A stretch of 64,000 bases of DNA, taken from Xiphydria camelus (Eukaryota; Arthropoda; Insecta; Hymenoptera; Xiphydriidae). The position numbers and the translations under genes were made by a program. The DNA is taken from assembly GCA_963678675.1 (NCBI GenBank), contig OY783201.1:15585027-15649026 (forward strand), written 5' to 3'. A model generated the notes under the pieces. It was given only the letters and a program-made list of their open reading frames with translations. It made no database searches and was not told the DNA's origin. The first letter of the stretch is position 1; every line of letters starts with the position of its first letter. Positions 43,970 to 57,200 of this stretch are shown in pieces.

Positions 43970-44847
43970 CGTGGGTCATTTGAAAAGTTTCCGGCATTTT
44001 TAGGAAAAACACATATTTCAAGGTAAAGTAAATTTATTTTTCAACATAGTCTCCTCGTAACTCGATACGTGTAATCCATCGTTTCTCCCAAGCCGTCAGA
44101 AAATAATTCTTTTTGTTCACCTGAAAAATACCGGTCTACAGCGTTTTCCACCTTGACATTTGTCCAAAATTTGTTCCCCTCAAGAAATTTTAGATCCAGG
44201 TTTCATCGAAAGTTACCAAACGTTACAAACATTCAGCTGGATTTTTTTATATAGCTCAAGACACTCGCGCGACATGTCAAGCCGTACGCGCTTTTCAACA
44301 AACGCGGGACCCAGCTCGCGGATAATTTTCTCATACCCAAATCCTCGTGTAAAATCTTGTGCACCCGTTCATCTGATATTTTACAAGCCTCAGCAATCTC
44401 CTTCACGGTCAATCGACAATCTTCCATCACAGTTTCATGCACTAAGTTCACAATATCGTCAGTTGGAACAGTTTTTGGACGCCCAGAATATTCATCATCA
44501 AAAATGCTGGTACGGCCACGTTTGTACTCAGCCGCCTAATGCTTGATGGTTGTGTACGAAGGGGACACTACTGTATCGTATAGGTACTGAGTCTAACTCG
44601 TCCTTTATTTCCTGAGTTTTTTTTCCTTTCAAATAAAGGAACTTGATCACTGCGCGATATGTACTCGATTTTCTCCATTGTCGACAGAAAATATCTGTCA
44701 ATTTTATAAAAGTACCATGTACTGATCGGAATGACTTGAAATTTGTATGGGATACATATTGTATCAACACCATCTATCAGACGATAGCAAGAATTAAATT
44801 CTATCATAACTGCTGTTTGTCAACTTTTGCTGGGCAAAAGACCCACG
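43970..44847 (-). mobile_element. Internally deleted mariner element, 878 bp
   Basis: The ends CGTGGGTC and GACCCACG are flanked by TA (43968-43969, 44848-44849). Minus-strand pieces of a mariner transposase remain: an N-terminal frame with KFLYLKGKKTQEIKDELDSV, a middle with SGRPKTVPTDDIVNLVHETV and VKEIAEACKISDERVHKIL, and a C-terminal NAVDRYFSGEQKE. The catalytic region is missing, and stops and shifts break the rest. Confidence 0.92.
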
Positions 44848-45081
44848 TATCAAGAGTGGTTTGATAGAATAGAAACACATCAATATTTTCAAAACAATAT
44901 ACAAGTAAATCCGCGTAACATAGAAAAGAAGGCAGAGATTGAAAAGAAGGAAAGAATAAAAGTAAGGAGAATGCAAGAAGTGAAATGTAATGGAAAATAG
45001 TAAGAGAGTGGGATTCAAGTAAATTATGTAATCCCAACCAAGTTCCTTTTCCGGCCGCTGGGCCGGAAATAAAGATATAGG

Positions 45082-45430
45082 TATCCTTCTCCTTTCTATT
45101 ATATAAAAATAGTTTTCGAATAAATGTGTCGCCAAAAACCCCGGCGACTTTGAATCGGATGCGCGAAACACGGGCGGTTGTTGGAGGAGGAGGAGGACGA
45201 GGAGGAGGAGAAGGAGGAGGAGGAGGATGAGGACGACGACGATGAGAATGGCGACGATGAGGATGGCGACTACGAGGATGACGACGAGGACGGCGACGAT
45301 GAGGACGGCGACGACGAACGAGGACGACGGCGACGACGAGGATGACGGCGACGACGAGGATGACGACTACGACGACGAGGACGGCGACGATGAGGACGAC
45401 GGCGACGACGAGGATGACGAATACGACGAG

Positions 45431-45478
<48 letters not shown>

Positions 45479-46100
45479 GACGGTGACGACGAGGATGAGG
45501 ACGACGACGATGAGGACGAGAACGACGACGACGAGGATGACGACTACGACGAGGACGGCGACGACGACGAGGATGACGATTACGACGATGAGGATGACGA
45601 CTACGACGACGACGACGACGACGTCAAGCACGGCAACGACGAGGACAACGACGTCATGGACGGCAACGACGAGGACGGCGATGACGACGAGGATGGCGAC
45701 GATGGCGACGACGAGGCCGAGAACAACGGCGACGAGGATAACGGCGACTAGGACGGTGACGACGAGGATGACGACTACGACGACGTGGAGGACGGCGACG
45801 ACGAGGACGGCGACGACGAGGACGGCGACGACGAGGACGGCGACGACGAGGACGGCGACGACGAGGACGGCGACGACGAGGACAACGACGTCAAGGACTG
45901 CAACGACGAGGACGGCGACGACGAGGACAACGGCGACGACGAGGACGACGACGACGACGACGACGATGTATTGAACGGAGAAAAGAGCAACGACGTGATG
46001 CTGCTGCAAAAGCATGGGGGAGCGCCGCGATAGCGGCGCAGGGGCGATAGCCCCCCGGGGATTGACGAGCGAAGCGAGTAGGGGGCGGAGCCCCCTAGTA
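45082..46100. mobile_element. Helitron-like non-autonomous element with an internal array
   Basis: The 3' side ends with a GC hairpin (GGGGGCGGAGCCCCC) directly followed by CTAG and a T at 46101, the usual Helitron 3' structure. The 5' side has TCCTTCTCCTTTC and CTATTATATAAAAATAG, like insect Helitron starts. The exact 5' TC is uncertain (45082 or about 45096). About 800 bp in the middle is a GAC/GAG/GGC trinucleotide-rich array. There are no terminal inverted repeats and no target duplication, as expected. No Rep/helicase is present. Confidence 0.6.
45180..45975. repeat. Trinucleotide-rich array of about 800 bp (GAY/GAR/GGC)
   Basis: The plus strand is almost entirely GAC, GAT, GAG and GGC triplets. 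45786-45890 is a regular run of the 15-mer GACGAGGACGGCGAC, about seven copies. Long frames here (poly-Asp/Glu/Gly on plus, poly-Val/Leu on minus) follow from composition and are not called genes. Confidence 0.95.
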
Positions 46101-46101
46101 T

Positions 46102-48073
46102 ATGTACTTATATAATTAAATCCGCGTAAAGGCGCACCATCTCCTATTTTCCTTGTCCTCACTTTTGCCTTCATTAACGAGGGGAATGCAAAATTCTGTG
46201 ATCATTCACTGATTATTTCAGATCAAATTTTGTAAATATTTCCTGATATTTTTGTTAGAGCTTTTGTGTATAATCAAATCAATAAAATTATAAAATCATT
46301 ATAATACAAGGGCACAAGGTTGCAAAAATGTTTATACGTTAAGAAACTAACGTTGATGGAAGAGACCTTAGTTTTAGTCGATGGGACACACGTGCGCTAC
46401 TATTGGAGATATCTGAAGCAGTAGCGCAAACTCCAGAGTGAAATGTATAATATCAACGGTAAAATTTCGAGAAATTAACTCTACTTTATTTATAATTTTT
46501 AGTAAAAATCCAAAACCCTGATATTTCCAGTTTTTCAGGTCTGTAGCCACCCAGGCACTACTTCTATAGTATGTTCGAGATGCATGTACCATGTCACAGC
46601 GTATCGTCGATAACAAAATCCTATTTGTTTCGCTCGACTCTATTTTGACGTTTTCCCCTGGGCTGCACAGTTATCGTTATATTTTTACGTCAACGAATGA
46701 TAGAGATGCACTTAGGACAGTCAGTGCAGCCCAGAAAATAGAATTGCAAATTAACAGAGACTTATTACATACTCTTATTTACTATACACGTTCTAAATGT
46801 ATGAAGTCAATCGAACAACGTCGTTCAATTTACTTGAAAATTCATATTATTACGTGTCGTATAAAAAAAATGTATCGTTTAAGGAGGTTCGACTATCAGA
46901 CGAAAATCAACTTGCAGCCCTAATTTTTTTATATGATATACACGAATACTTTACACAACTAATACGAAAATTTACGTGTGGAGACGTGTTCCTAACGGAC
47001 ACCTGTTCGAACAATGAGTTTCCCCACTTTCCTTCCCCGCCGCAGCCTAATTCCCGATACTTTTGGGTCCCCCCTCGTATCCATGATACTGAATTATCAA
47101 TGGAATAACTGTTTTATGTCTTCAGCATTCCCTATGAGTTGTTTTCATAGGTTTTTATAGATTAATTGTAATTTTTTATTTTTCTTTAAAATGTTGGACA
47201 AGAAGCCTCTGACAACGATTCCGGAGTCATTGACGCTCTAATAGTCCGCCATAAATTTTTCAATATTTTATTTACTAATGATTTTCAGCATGAACGATGC
47301 ATAAAATGGGTTCATAATTCATTTAATTATTATTCCAGTTTCAGATCGCTGTGAAAACATTTTTGACTCCAAAGAAACAGTCGATCCTCCTTAACTCTCT
47401 TTTTTTATCTTTCCGCGATTACTACGACAAATTTTAAGATCTTCGTAAAGGTAAAAGGAATGACTTATGGGTAAATAATACTGCAACAGCAATAATTCAA
47501 GTGTTTACACACGATATATTCTACATATAGGAAACAATACTGGAGATCAACGTGTATTATATACTACAAGTGTGAGAGCACCATGTATCCTTAGAATAAT
47601 AATACAACTATAAGAGATCACAAAACTAAACACCTTTCATTGAATTTTAATATCGTGTACTTTTCTTATTAAGCACGGGGATGTAGCTGCGAAGCCTCAT
47701 AAAAAAATAGATTTCACTTCACCCGCATATTTCTGCGATATTCTTTGTTGAAAATAACACGCGTCTTTCGTATCACAATTAAAATACTCTCGGACACCAC
47801 CTAAAATGGTGGATGGCTAATTATGAAATATTCAATACTAAACCGAACAGATTCGCCTCCATGGATTGGTATTCTCTCTCAACTTTGGTCAACGAACGAG
47901 CCTTCTTTCCGTTAAAATTTTCTCCTCGGTATAACACTTACTACGCGAGTCCTCCAACGATTAAAATTCCATTTATAGAAAAAGTATCATGAAATCCCAG
48001 AGAATAATATCACTAACTTCACGTCGTACTGTGAAGATCAGATCGTAAGAAAATGAAAACTATGGAATCTACA
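46102..48073. other. Intergenic stretch, no gene seen
   Basis: This is AT-rich. 46620-46760 shares words with 51950-52085 (CGAATGATAGAGATGCACT / CGAATGATGAAAATGCACT), a diverged repeat. No open frame with recognisable content. Confidence 0.5.
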
Positions 48074-48151
48074 TCTGTACCTCAGAGCCAGACTGTGTTA
48101 AGTCCTATGTTAAGACTATGGACTTAACATAGTCTGGCTCTGAGGTACAGA
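48074..48151. repeat. 78-bp near-perfect hairpin in the probable Inos 3' UTR
   Basis: TCTGTACCTCAGAGCCAGAC pairs with GTCTGGCTCTGAGGTACAGA, giving 31-bp arms with one mismatch and a 16-base loop. It lies 65-142 bp after the Inos stop codon on the minus strand. Confidence 0.85.
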
Positions 48152-48215
48152 CATGCATCGATCGATTATGGTTTTTTTTACAAAGATTCATTCGTACGTA
48201 GTTCTCGCCGCATTT

Positions 48216-51200
48216 TTACGCCTTCTTAGCGAAGTCAATTTTGTGCTCCAGCAACATATTATTCTCGGGCGGCAATGCCAAGCACGCTCTGAGAATATTT
48301 TCGATCGCCATGCGCTGTTTATACAACGCGTTTATTACCGGACCGCCCGGCGGTACCAACGGCGCTTTGCACAGATACGACAGAATCGAGAGCACGCTGT
48401 GGAAACTATGAAACTCCTCGCTCTCGAGCTCCGTTCGACGGAAGGTGATGCGTGAGCAAAGCTCGGCCAAAATGACCAAGTCTAGGATGATCGGACTGGC
48501 GAGGAGCGAGTCTTCGCAAGTGTTGTGCACGACGAGGGTGTTGCGGCCGCCGAGCATTATCTCCGAAGTATACTCGTCCATCGCCCTCTTGCTATCGCCT
48601 GTAACAAGATTTAAATAATTGCTAAATGGATGATTATAGGCTTTTTATCGGCCCTAGTTAGTCGAGAAGCGCAAGTCCGCGCTGTAAGCGCTGATTTGAA
48701 TATTACGGCGGTATTATTCGCTTTCGTTCGACTGCTTTATGCAAGCGAGCGTCCAAAAGGGGTTCCCCTTGTTTTGAATCAATAATAGAGCTAGAGGTTG
48801 CAACTAATTTTAGGTTTCGAATTTTCCTGACATTCCCAGCTTTTCCTAACGATATTCTAATTTTTTCCAGAAAAAATTATACCACGGAGGCTTTATACTC
48901 GTAGATAATTTAATGACTATCTTGTGAAGAATATTTTCGCAAATACGATGGATATCTATTTAAAATTATCCTTATATATACGGGGATACGAACGCGCGTT
49001 TTGTTAGGTAAATCTCGGATTTTTTCTTCAAGTATGCGCACTTTTTTTAAAAGACGTTCAAAAGTTGCGTATGCTTGAAGAAAGATTTACATCTTTCAAG
49101 CATGTTGGATAGAGAGAACGGGTATTTTTAATTTCCCGAACGAATCAGTAACGCCAATGATTTTGGTAATATCAGCAACATAGGTAATATTACAAGTGCT
49201 CTCTGGTAACGTCATTTCATCTTTCACGAGAAAATGAGAAAAAAATCCAGTCTATTTTCTCAATTTCCCTGACATTTTCAGGTTTCACACACAAGTGGCA
49301 ACCCTGATCTAGAAAATCGATATAACCGTCTTTTAACGAAAATTGTGCCAGTTACCAGTTCGTTATTTCAAAGATCGTCCCTCAAATGCGCGTTTCGAAA
49401 AAGTTATACCGGATTCTTAAGCTTACCGACGTAAGGAATGTATTTGATGACGACGCAGTGATTAGGCTTCTCCCCAGGCTCGTATAATATATGGTTGGAG
49501 CGTACCATGTCGTCTACTACGTTACTTTTCGATATCTGGAATGTTAAGAAGAGTATAGAGCAAAAGTGGGAAAAACGCTCCAGTTTCCGTTTAACTTTGT
49601 ACGCGATTATTTCGAAACAGCGTTGATATGTAAAAAATTAAGAGAAGCTTATTTATAGTAAAAATGTAGACAAATATTTTTATTTAAACTTTTTTTCGAT
49701 ATCTCTAATCGTTTTCGAAATAATCGATTTTTAAGTTACATTTCTACCTGGGCGTTTTACCCTACGAAAAAATGTAAATCTACCGATATTTCCAAGTTGA
49801 TCCGCTGTTATCAGATCCGCCTAGATGATCGCGCGACTGTTTCTAAGGCTGAGAAACAAAACTTAATAGCACTTACCTCTTTCGATTTAAACTGTTGCGG
49901 CGCGGACAAGTTGTACCCGTCATTATTACCGAGGTGATTGTAGCTGACGATCGACACCGGCTTAATGCCCGCGGACACTAAAAAGTCTACCAGAACCGAC
50001 TTCAATTTCGTCTGTCCCGATTTAAAATCATCGCCCGCGATGAACGTCTTATTTCTCTCCGCCAATTCAATGGCTCCCGATACGAACGTGTTCTGGGGCG
50101 AACCGTTTATGTAAGTGCACTGTAAAAATGAAGAACGTTGCGTGACATTCATTTCTCTTCAATTGATTCCACAAGAAAATGTCTCGGATACAAATTTCAC
50201 AAAAGCGAATGAACGTTTTTTCACAAATTTCAAGATTACCTTCATTTTTCAAAACAGGAATCGATTGTTTTACTCTTGCAAATATGACAAACAGACGACG
50301 ACTTATCGCGAAATCACCGAGACAGCACTGAGAATTATAAAAAAATTCTTGAATTCTTGTATTTTCAAATGAATTCTTTTACATACATGAAGACAGTCTC
50401 AAATGTATTTTTATTGTCTAATAAGAGGACTCATTTTTATGTCACCAAATGCGAGTTCATTTTCAGATCCAGAATGAGGTCTTTTTATAAATCAAATGTG
50501 TGTGTGAAGTCGAGAAGTCTTTGAAAACTAATCGCGAAGTATTTAAACAAATTTCTAAAATAATTCTTTAGTGTTTGGTGAGAACGCGTTGATCGAAATC
50601 AAAACGCGGTATAAGATTATTAGTTGCCACGAAAATATAAGCCGACCTCTGCGGTGTATAAGAGAAGTGATAACGGCAAAGAGCCTATCTGAAATCAGTC
50701 AGGCTGCAAAAGAGGACTTGGTGTCGACCGAGCCTTTTACCAAATCGTTTGGCACTTTTATTCACGAGAAAGACTGAGCTGTTTTTCAGCTCTTTATGAA
50801 CAGGAAAGACAAACTCTTTTGAAGCATCCGTAAGAAGTCTAAGGGTATTCTTATATTATATATAGATTGTAATCTTTCTGCATTTTAAAATACAATTCTT
50901 TTTCAACTCTTTGTGAGTTAAAATAACGAATTCCTTAGGAAGCCTCCAAATTGAATTTCTTGAGAACTCTTCCTGATTACTCATGCTATCTGGGCATTTT
51001 TCAGTAAACTGTTTATGAAATATAGCGTTTCGAAAATGGCATTACAAAATCGACGAATCTAGAGAGATCCTCTATGAAACAGTTCCTTCGTTCGCACTAT
51101 ACAGCCGTAGCTACGAGCCGTGTTTCGAGAGCGAAAAGTGTAAAACGTCTGATTTCCCGGGAACTGTCCATTCGGGAGATCGAAGCGTCTAACCTCGAAA

Positions 51201-54200
51201 TTAACTGAATTTGTAAAAATAATGGTAAATAATATGTAGAAGTGATGAGAAATAATCATACAGGTTTCGCGGAAACACGGCTCGTAAGAACGCAGCGCAC
51301 TCTTATGAAGCCAACTTTAACTACAGCACCGTTCCAAGCACTACCAAAGTTAAATGTCAGGGAAATTCAAATACTTGCGTTTTATCCACGGGACATACTG
51401 TACAAGGACGTTTTAAAATTTTAAAGTCACTTTAATAAATTCACTATTCAGATACAACACGCGACTCGAGCGCACTTAACTCATTAATTTCAATCTGGAT
51501 TCTCCAGATACCTGTTATAGAGTTTTAATTGATATTGGCGTGGTACTTTTCTTTCTAGATTGAGATATAATATGCAAAAAATATATAGCTAAACTGGACG
51601 ATCATCTGTATTAGGCTTGAGCGCTAATACAGGGTCTCCCAGAAAATACACGCCAAACGATTATCAAACTATACGGAGTGTCTGTCACATTCACCACTAT
51701 TGAGATGATCGATGTCTTTCGGACTGGAACGTCTATTTGGTTCATGTCTGGGCTGTCGGTATTACCACCGAATTTTAGAGAACCATCTTCGATCGGGTGC
51801 GTCTACCGATATGCAACCCGCTACGCTGGCGTGTATTTTCTGGGACACCCTGTATACGGTCGAGAACGCAAACTTTAACGTTCTGCTCTTATCAGGCGCC
51901 TGGCCTTTATCCCTTACAGACTTCTTTTGTTTATCTTGAACGTGCGATAAGGACTTTCTCAATGGAGAACGCAACTAATAACATTTTTCTCTGGACTACG
52001 CTGAGTTTATCTCTATCTTTTGTTCACATAAAGACACAACGAATGATGAAAATGCACTCGGTGCAGTCAGGGGAAAACGCTGTAAGATGCGCTTTGCAAG
52101 GGAAAAAAATAAACTTGAAATATTGCCTTGTGTCGTCGCCGTGATCCCTCCTCGGAAATATTATCGGAACACAAGCAGAGTACCTCGTTTAAATTTTTGG
52201 AAAATCTTTGTTTCGCGCAAGAACAGCATGCGTTTGTCAAAATACAGATTAAAACTACTTCTTACTCCTTCCAAAGTCGCCGCGACGGCGAACAACGTGC
52301 TCGGACTGATTTCCGGATGACTGTCTTCGATAGCCTTCAACAGGTTGTCAGCTGTATCGCTTACGCCCGAAACGATATCTGCGAACCTCTCGGTATTGGC
52401 TGTCCATAGGACTATGACACGGTCCAGACTCTTGCTGGACTTAAACTCGGCAATGTCGCGCCTGATCGCATTCAGCTGCTCGAGTTTCGATCCAGGAATG
52501 ACATTGTTTGCGCGGTTTTCCTGAAAAAAGCACATAAGATCGCGTTACAATTTCGTGCAGGACGTTTTCCAGGGAATTAGCTCACGCATAGTATTACATT
52601 TAAGGGGTAGTAGTCTCGCGATATTAACAGCTACAGGTTTACAAAGTGCGTACAACGTATGATACTCGGCTATTAGCCGGATTGTACTCGAAAACTTTTC
52701 ATTAGTAGTCCAGGCGTCAGAGGTCTAAAATCAGTCGATGGTTCGAATAATTCCTAGGGGAGATTTTTTTGTTCTATCGCTTCTTTTCATGTTTAAGTAG
52801 ACAAATATAAAAAATGGGCACCAAAATTCGGTCCGGAACATATTGTTTAAACAAATTAAAGGGTAGATTTTAGTGTTTTTTGCACATATCTCCGAAAATA
52901 TTAATTCTACGAAAAAATGATAGGGAACTAAATTGTTCGGCATTAAATTCTCCACAAAAAAAGTATCTACATTTTTTTCAATCGGAGCAATAGCTTCAGA
53001 TATAACCCTGCGAAAGGCCGCTCGTCCGACTCAGTAACACTCGCGCCGCGTGGGCACCAAAACACGCTACAAATTTCCTCTTTCGCAGGGTTATATTTTT
53101 AAAACTATTGCTCCGATTGAAAAAAATGTAGATACCTTTTTTGTGGAGAATTCAGTATTGAACAATTTAGTTCCTCATAATTTTTCCGTAGAATGAATAT
53201 TTTCGGAGATATCTACAAAAACAATAAAATTTCCCCTTCCATTTGTTTAAACAATATGTTCCGGACCGAATTTTGGTGCCCATTTTTGATATTTGTCTAC
53301 TTAAACATGAAAAGAAGCGATAGAAAAAAAAATCTCCCTTAGGAATTTTTGGGTCAATAAAACCCCTGACACCTGGACTATTGGGAAACTTGTTCCTAGG
53401 TTACGCGCTCTGGCGGCTAAAAGTGAAACTAGTGTAAGTAGGGTCACATGGCAGTGTTAACCCATTCAGGACGTTTGACGTACTGGCAAAGTACGTCGGA
53501 AATATAAGCGTGAGCCGAGTCGACCCGTCCCGAATGGGTTAAATGTGGTTAAATACAATGAAATGTTAAAAACAAACAAGTTAAAGTGGTGTCAATATGG
53601 AAACAGAAAAAGTAAAATCTAAAAGCAAAATTTATTGCTCAGTCTATGGTTGCACGAGTACACCTTAACGTAATCCGAATGTTAGATTTTTTCAATTCCC
53701 ACGTGCAAATACTCATAGAATAAAAATATTAAATAAATTCGGCGAAGAAGAGGAAATTGACAGATTAAATGCTTGGATGAAGGTTTTAAGAATGGGGAAA
53801 AAAGTGACTGGTTCGAGGCAAGCACGTGTTTACATAATTCACTCAAACCAGCTCTGCAAGAACATTTCATTTCAATTATAGTCCCATCTTCTTTCACTTT
53901 CCCATTAATTTCGTGAGGAGTATCTTTCAAGTGTGATGTTTGGATACAAAAAGCAAGGATGTTGATGCACTGACTTGAATTGCCAGTACTCAATACTTTT
54001 CTAACGTGAATAAGATGCCCAGCATTCAACAAATCTTCACCTCCGCGCCGATTTCGGCAGCTGGGGTTTGTGTCACCAAATCTGCTAATTTCGTGTGCAC
54101 TTATTCGCATTTTTTTTTATTATAAAACGCACTGTTTTCTACAGGCTAACTGACAGCGGAACCCTACTTACGCTAGTTTTTCATTTCGCCACCAGAGCGC

Positions 54201-57200
54201 TTGGCCATAAGCCACGCCCCCGCCAAGAATCCCAATAGGTACAGGCTACGCACACGCGTGCACCTGCACATCAAGAGCCAAATATTCCCGTTCAGGCCCG
54301 TTTAGACGCTCATGCTATTTGCGCCAATTGGCTTGTGCAAGCCAATTTACAGAAGTAAATCCTTGTATACATATACAACGATTTACTTGTGTAATTGGCT
54401 TGCACGAGCCAATTGGCGCAAATTGCATGAGCGTCTAAACGGGCCTTTACTCATCGAACTGTCGATCGTGGCAACATCGCTATGGATTTCCATTGTGTGT
54501 CGTATGCGTGTATCGTTTGTTGGAGAGTAGGGCGTCTTTCTACCACTCTCGGCACTGTACAGTGTTGCACGATCACAGTTACCTTCTCCCAAACAGTCGA
54601 ATATAATCATAAATTCCGTAATTTCAAAGCTTATATCTTTTAATCAAAACGGTCAAAATAAGTCATTTTTTTGGAAAATGCGTGGATAAGGTTAATTTAT
54701 CATTGGGCTAAGTTTCTTCAAAATCTGTCTCGCTATTTTTTTTATTATAGTACAATATCTAACTTCGGCCATAAGAGCCCGTGTAAAACGGCGATATTTT
54801 AATAATTAATATCTCTATTTCTCTCTAAACGGTAGATCCCCTTCAAATTTAGACAATGTTTTTATAGTAGTCCAAAGATTATCTACAAAAATTTACTGGA
54901 AAATCTGTCTCAATCAGTGTTCGCGAGACTACTACCTTAAGGATGTTTCGCCCCTATTACAGAGAGTGGAGGTGGAAGGGAACAATACGATTTTCGTCAG
55001 TGTTCCAATCCCTGAACAAAAAAAAAACGATTCTTTAAAAACCTCCTTGAAGTTATATTTCATGATATCGGTCGAGCCATTATTTTTCTGTAACTTTACT
55101 TTATTATCTGTATCCTTAAAGTGTGTTAAAAAAATTATAGGAAAAAATATATTATAATTATTTTAAAAATATTGAAGCGGTCGGGAACAGCGGCAACGTC
55201 GCCCCATAGAGTGTTATAGAGAAGTGTGGTGGCATAAGTTGGTAACATTGCCTCACTAGAGCTTACTAGTTAAAACCCCGAATTATTAACAACATCCAAC
55301 AAAAATAATATAAATTATAGTGAAAAGTGCTGTTTAAATGTATAAACATTAATCATTGCGATTAATAATTTTCACAAAACGTGAGCTCTCCCTATACGCT
55401 ACACAGAAGATGTAACGCTTTTAACTCCAACTTTTGCCACTAGAGCGCATGACGGTACCCATGCACGATCCCTATTGGCGATTTCTACTACCGATGGTGG
55501 CACCACAATAGTTATGCAAATGGCCGTTCTATTTGGGTTCATTTTGTAAACAACCGCACAACTGTAGTCTGTTACTGGTGTTTTTGCGTTCTTCTCAACA
55601 TTTTTGTTATATTACGACATTACTATTATTAGAATATGCCGTGTTCAAAATTAAAGACAATATTTAATTACGGGAAGTGTAACGCAGATTCGAGGAACTT
55701 CTGTGAAGGCGAAGTGTTCACCAAGCAAAGCACGTGATTTTGTGTGGAACTGTGGCTGAAGAAAAATATGAATCTTCGTGGACAATTTATGCTCTAGTGC
55801 TGCAAACATCAGCTTTGTCTTCTCCGCCACACAACAGTTACTGGTTCCATAAACAAAGATGCAAACCACACGTCATGTAAAAGCCACGTTTGTTTACATC
55901 TGGAACCCAAATAGACTAGTTCCAGATTCTGCCACCAGATGTAATGTTCGATAATGGAAATCGCCAATTAGGTTGGCTGGTGATCGAGGAAGTAAACTTA
56001 GGCGCAACCGAGCCAAACACCCTTATTTACCGCCTGATTTGAAATATATCAATATGGCAGGAGTCAATGCTTACCTACTTTATAAATATAACCTTAATTT
56101 ATGAATCTGTATGCAGTGAAGTGAATTTAAATAAAAAATGTAATATAAAACGGTGGTTGTGGAGCCTCCGCAGCCGCTTCCCACCAGCGATAGCGGCCGA
56201 CCCACGACGAGCGACGGTGTCGCCACCACCAGACGACGGAAACAGGTCCTTCTCCCGCGCGAAGAGGACCTGCCGCCTCAGTTGAAGATCCGCGCAATTC
56301 GTTCAACTGTTTCACTTTCATTTTTTTATCAGTCACATCAGATACAGTCACATCTGCAACAGTGCAGCATTAATAATATATTATAACCGTTTTAATTTGC
56401 CCGCGGGTGTTTGGCTCGGTGGCGCCATTTGCTTCAGTTTTGCCCAGCCAACCTAATTGGGATTCCATACTAAGCGATATGACCTCTGGTGGCCGAATGC
56501 GGAACTAATCTCTCGTACATTACGTATTTGTTTACGTTTACTATTCGCCGATTTCGAGTGCTATTTTTACTGTTATTATCATTATTTATCTTGTTTCGTT
56601 ATTGTTGTTTGTTATCTTGGCGATTGTTGTTTTGTTAAGAAACTGAAATGTCTTCCTCCAAGCTTTCGAATCATTACTGTTGTGTTCCTCAATGCCATTC
56701 CTGGGCCAAAAATGACCCTGAAAAAGAATTGTTTTCATCTCTTTCCTAAAGAAAAATCAGGAAAAATTTATTTGGAATCCAGAATGGGAAAAGAGTTGAT
56801 GCGTGATGTATGATACAGAAAATTTAATTTTGTAACATTCTGTAGTTATCGAAGAATCTATCAGGATGCTGTTGTAACTTTCTTGCCGTAATGTGGTAAG
56901 TACTGGCTCTCCCTTATTTTGTTCATACAAAGAGGATGAATTCAGTGTATTCATTTGAGTTTTTTTTTTTTTAATAAATAGCTAGAAACAGTACCTACTA
57001 CTTTTAGATATTTATTTTAAAAAAACGCAAATGAATACACTAGATTCACCCTCTTATTATGAACAGAATAAGGGAGAGCCAGTACCACATTACGGCAAGA
57101 AAATTACGACAGCATCCTGATAGATTCTTCGATCACTACAGAATGTTACAAAATTAAATTTTCTGTATCACACACATCACGCATCAGAAGTAGCAACTCA

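Larger units (their letters stand above)
52604..54935. mobile_element. TTAA-flanked element with THAP and SWIM relics
   Basis: GGTAGTAGTCTCGCGA (52606-52621) is inverted at 54920-54935. TTAA precedes it (52600-52603) and follows it (54936-54939). The left end has two extra G. Inside, a THAP relic (plus) and a SWIM relic (minus) face each other, and three small elements are nested. TTAA duplication with a THAP protein would fit Kolobok- or piggyBac-like elements. It sits in the Inos 5.65-kb intron. Confidence 0.7.

Noticed and set aside
45227..46033. Plus-strand Asp/Glu/Gly-rich and Thr/Arg-rich frames
   Set aside because: Same array read in other frames; low complexity only.
44804..46174. 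Long minus-strand frame rich in Val and Leu (456 codons)
   Set aside because: It is the complement of a trinucleotide array plus flanking Helitron-like and mariner sequence. No domain, and codon content follows the repeat.
41430..50996. A single 9.6-kb transposon bounded by CCCAGATAGCA and TGCTATCTGGG
   Set aside because: Each terminus has its own partner: the left copy ends at 42226 and the right copy extends only to about 50310. The region between also contains Inos exons.
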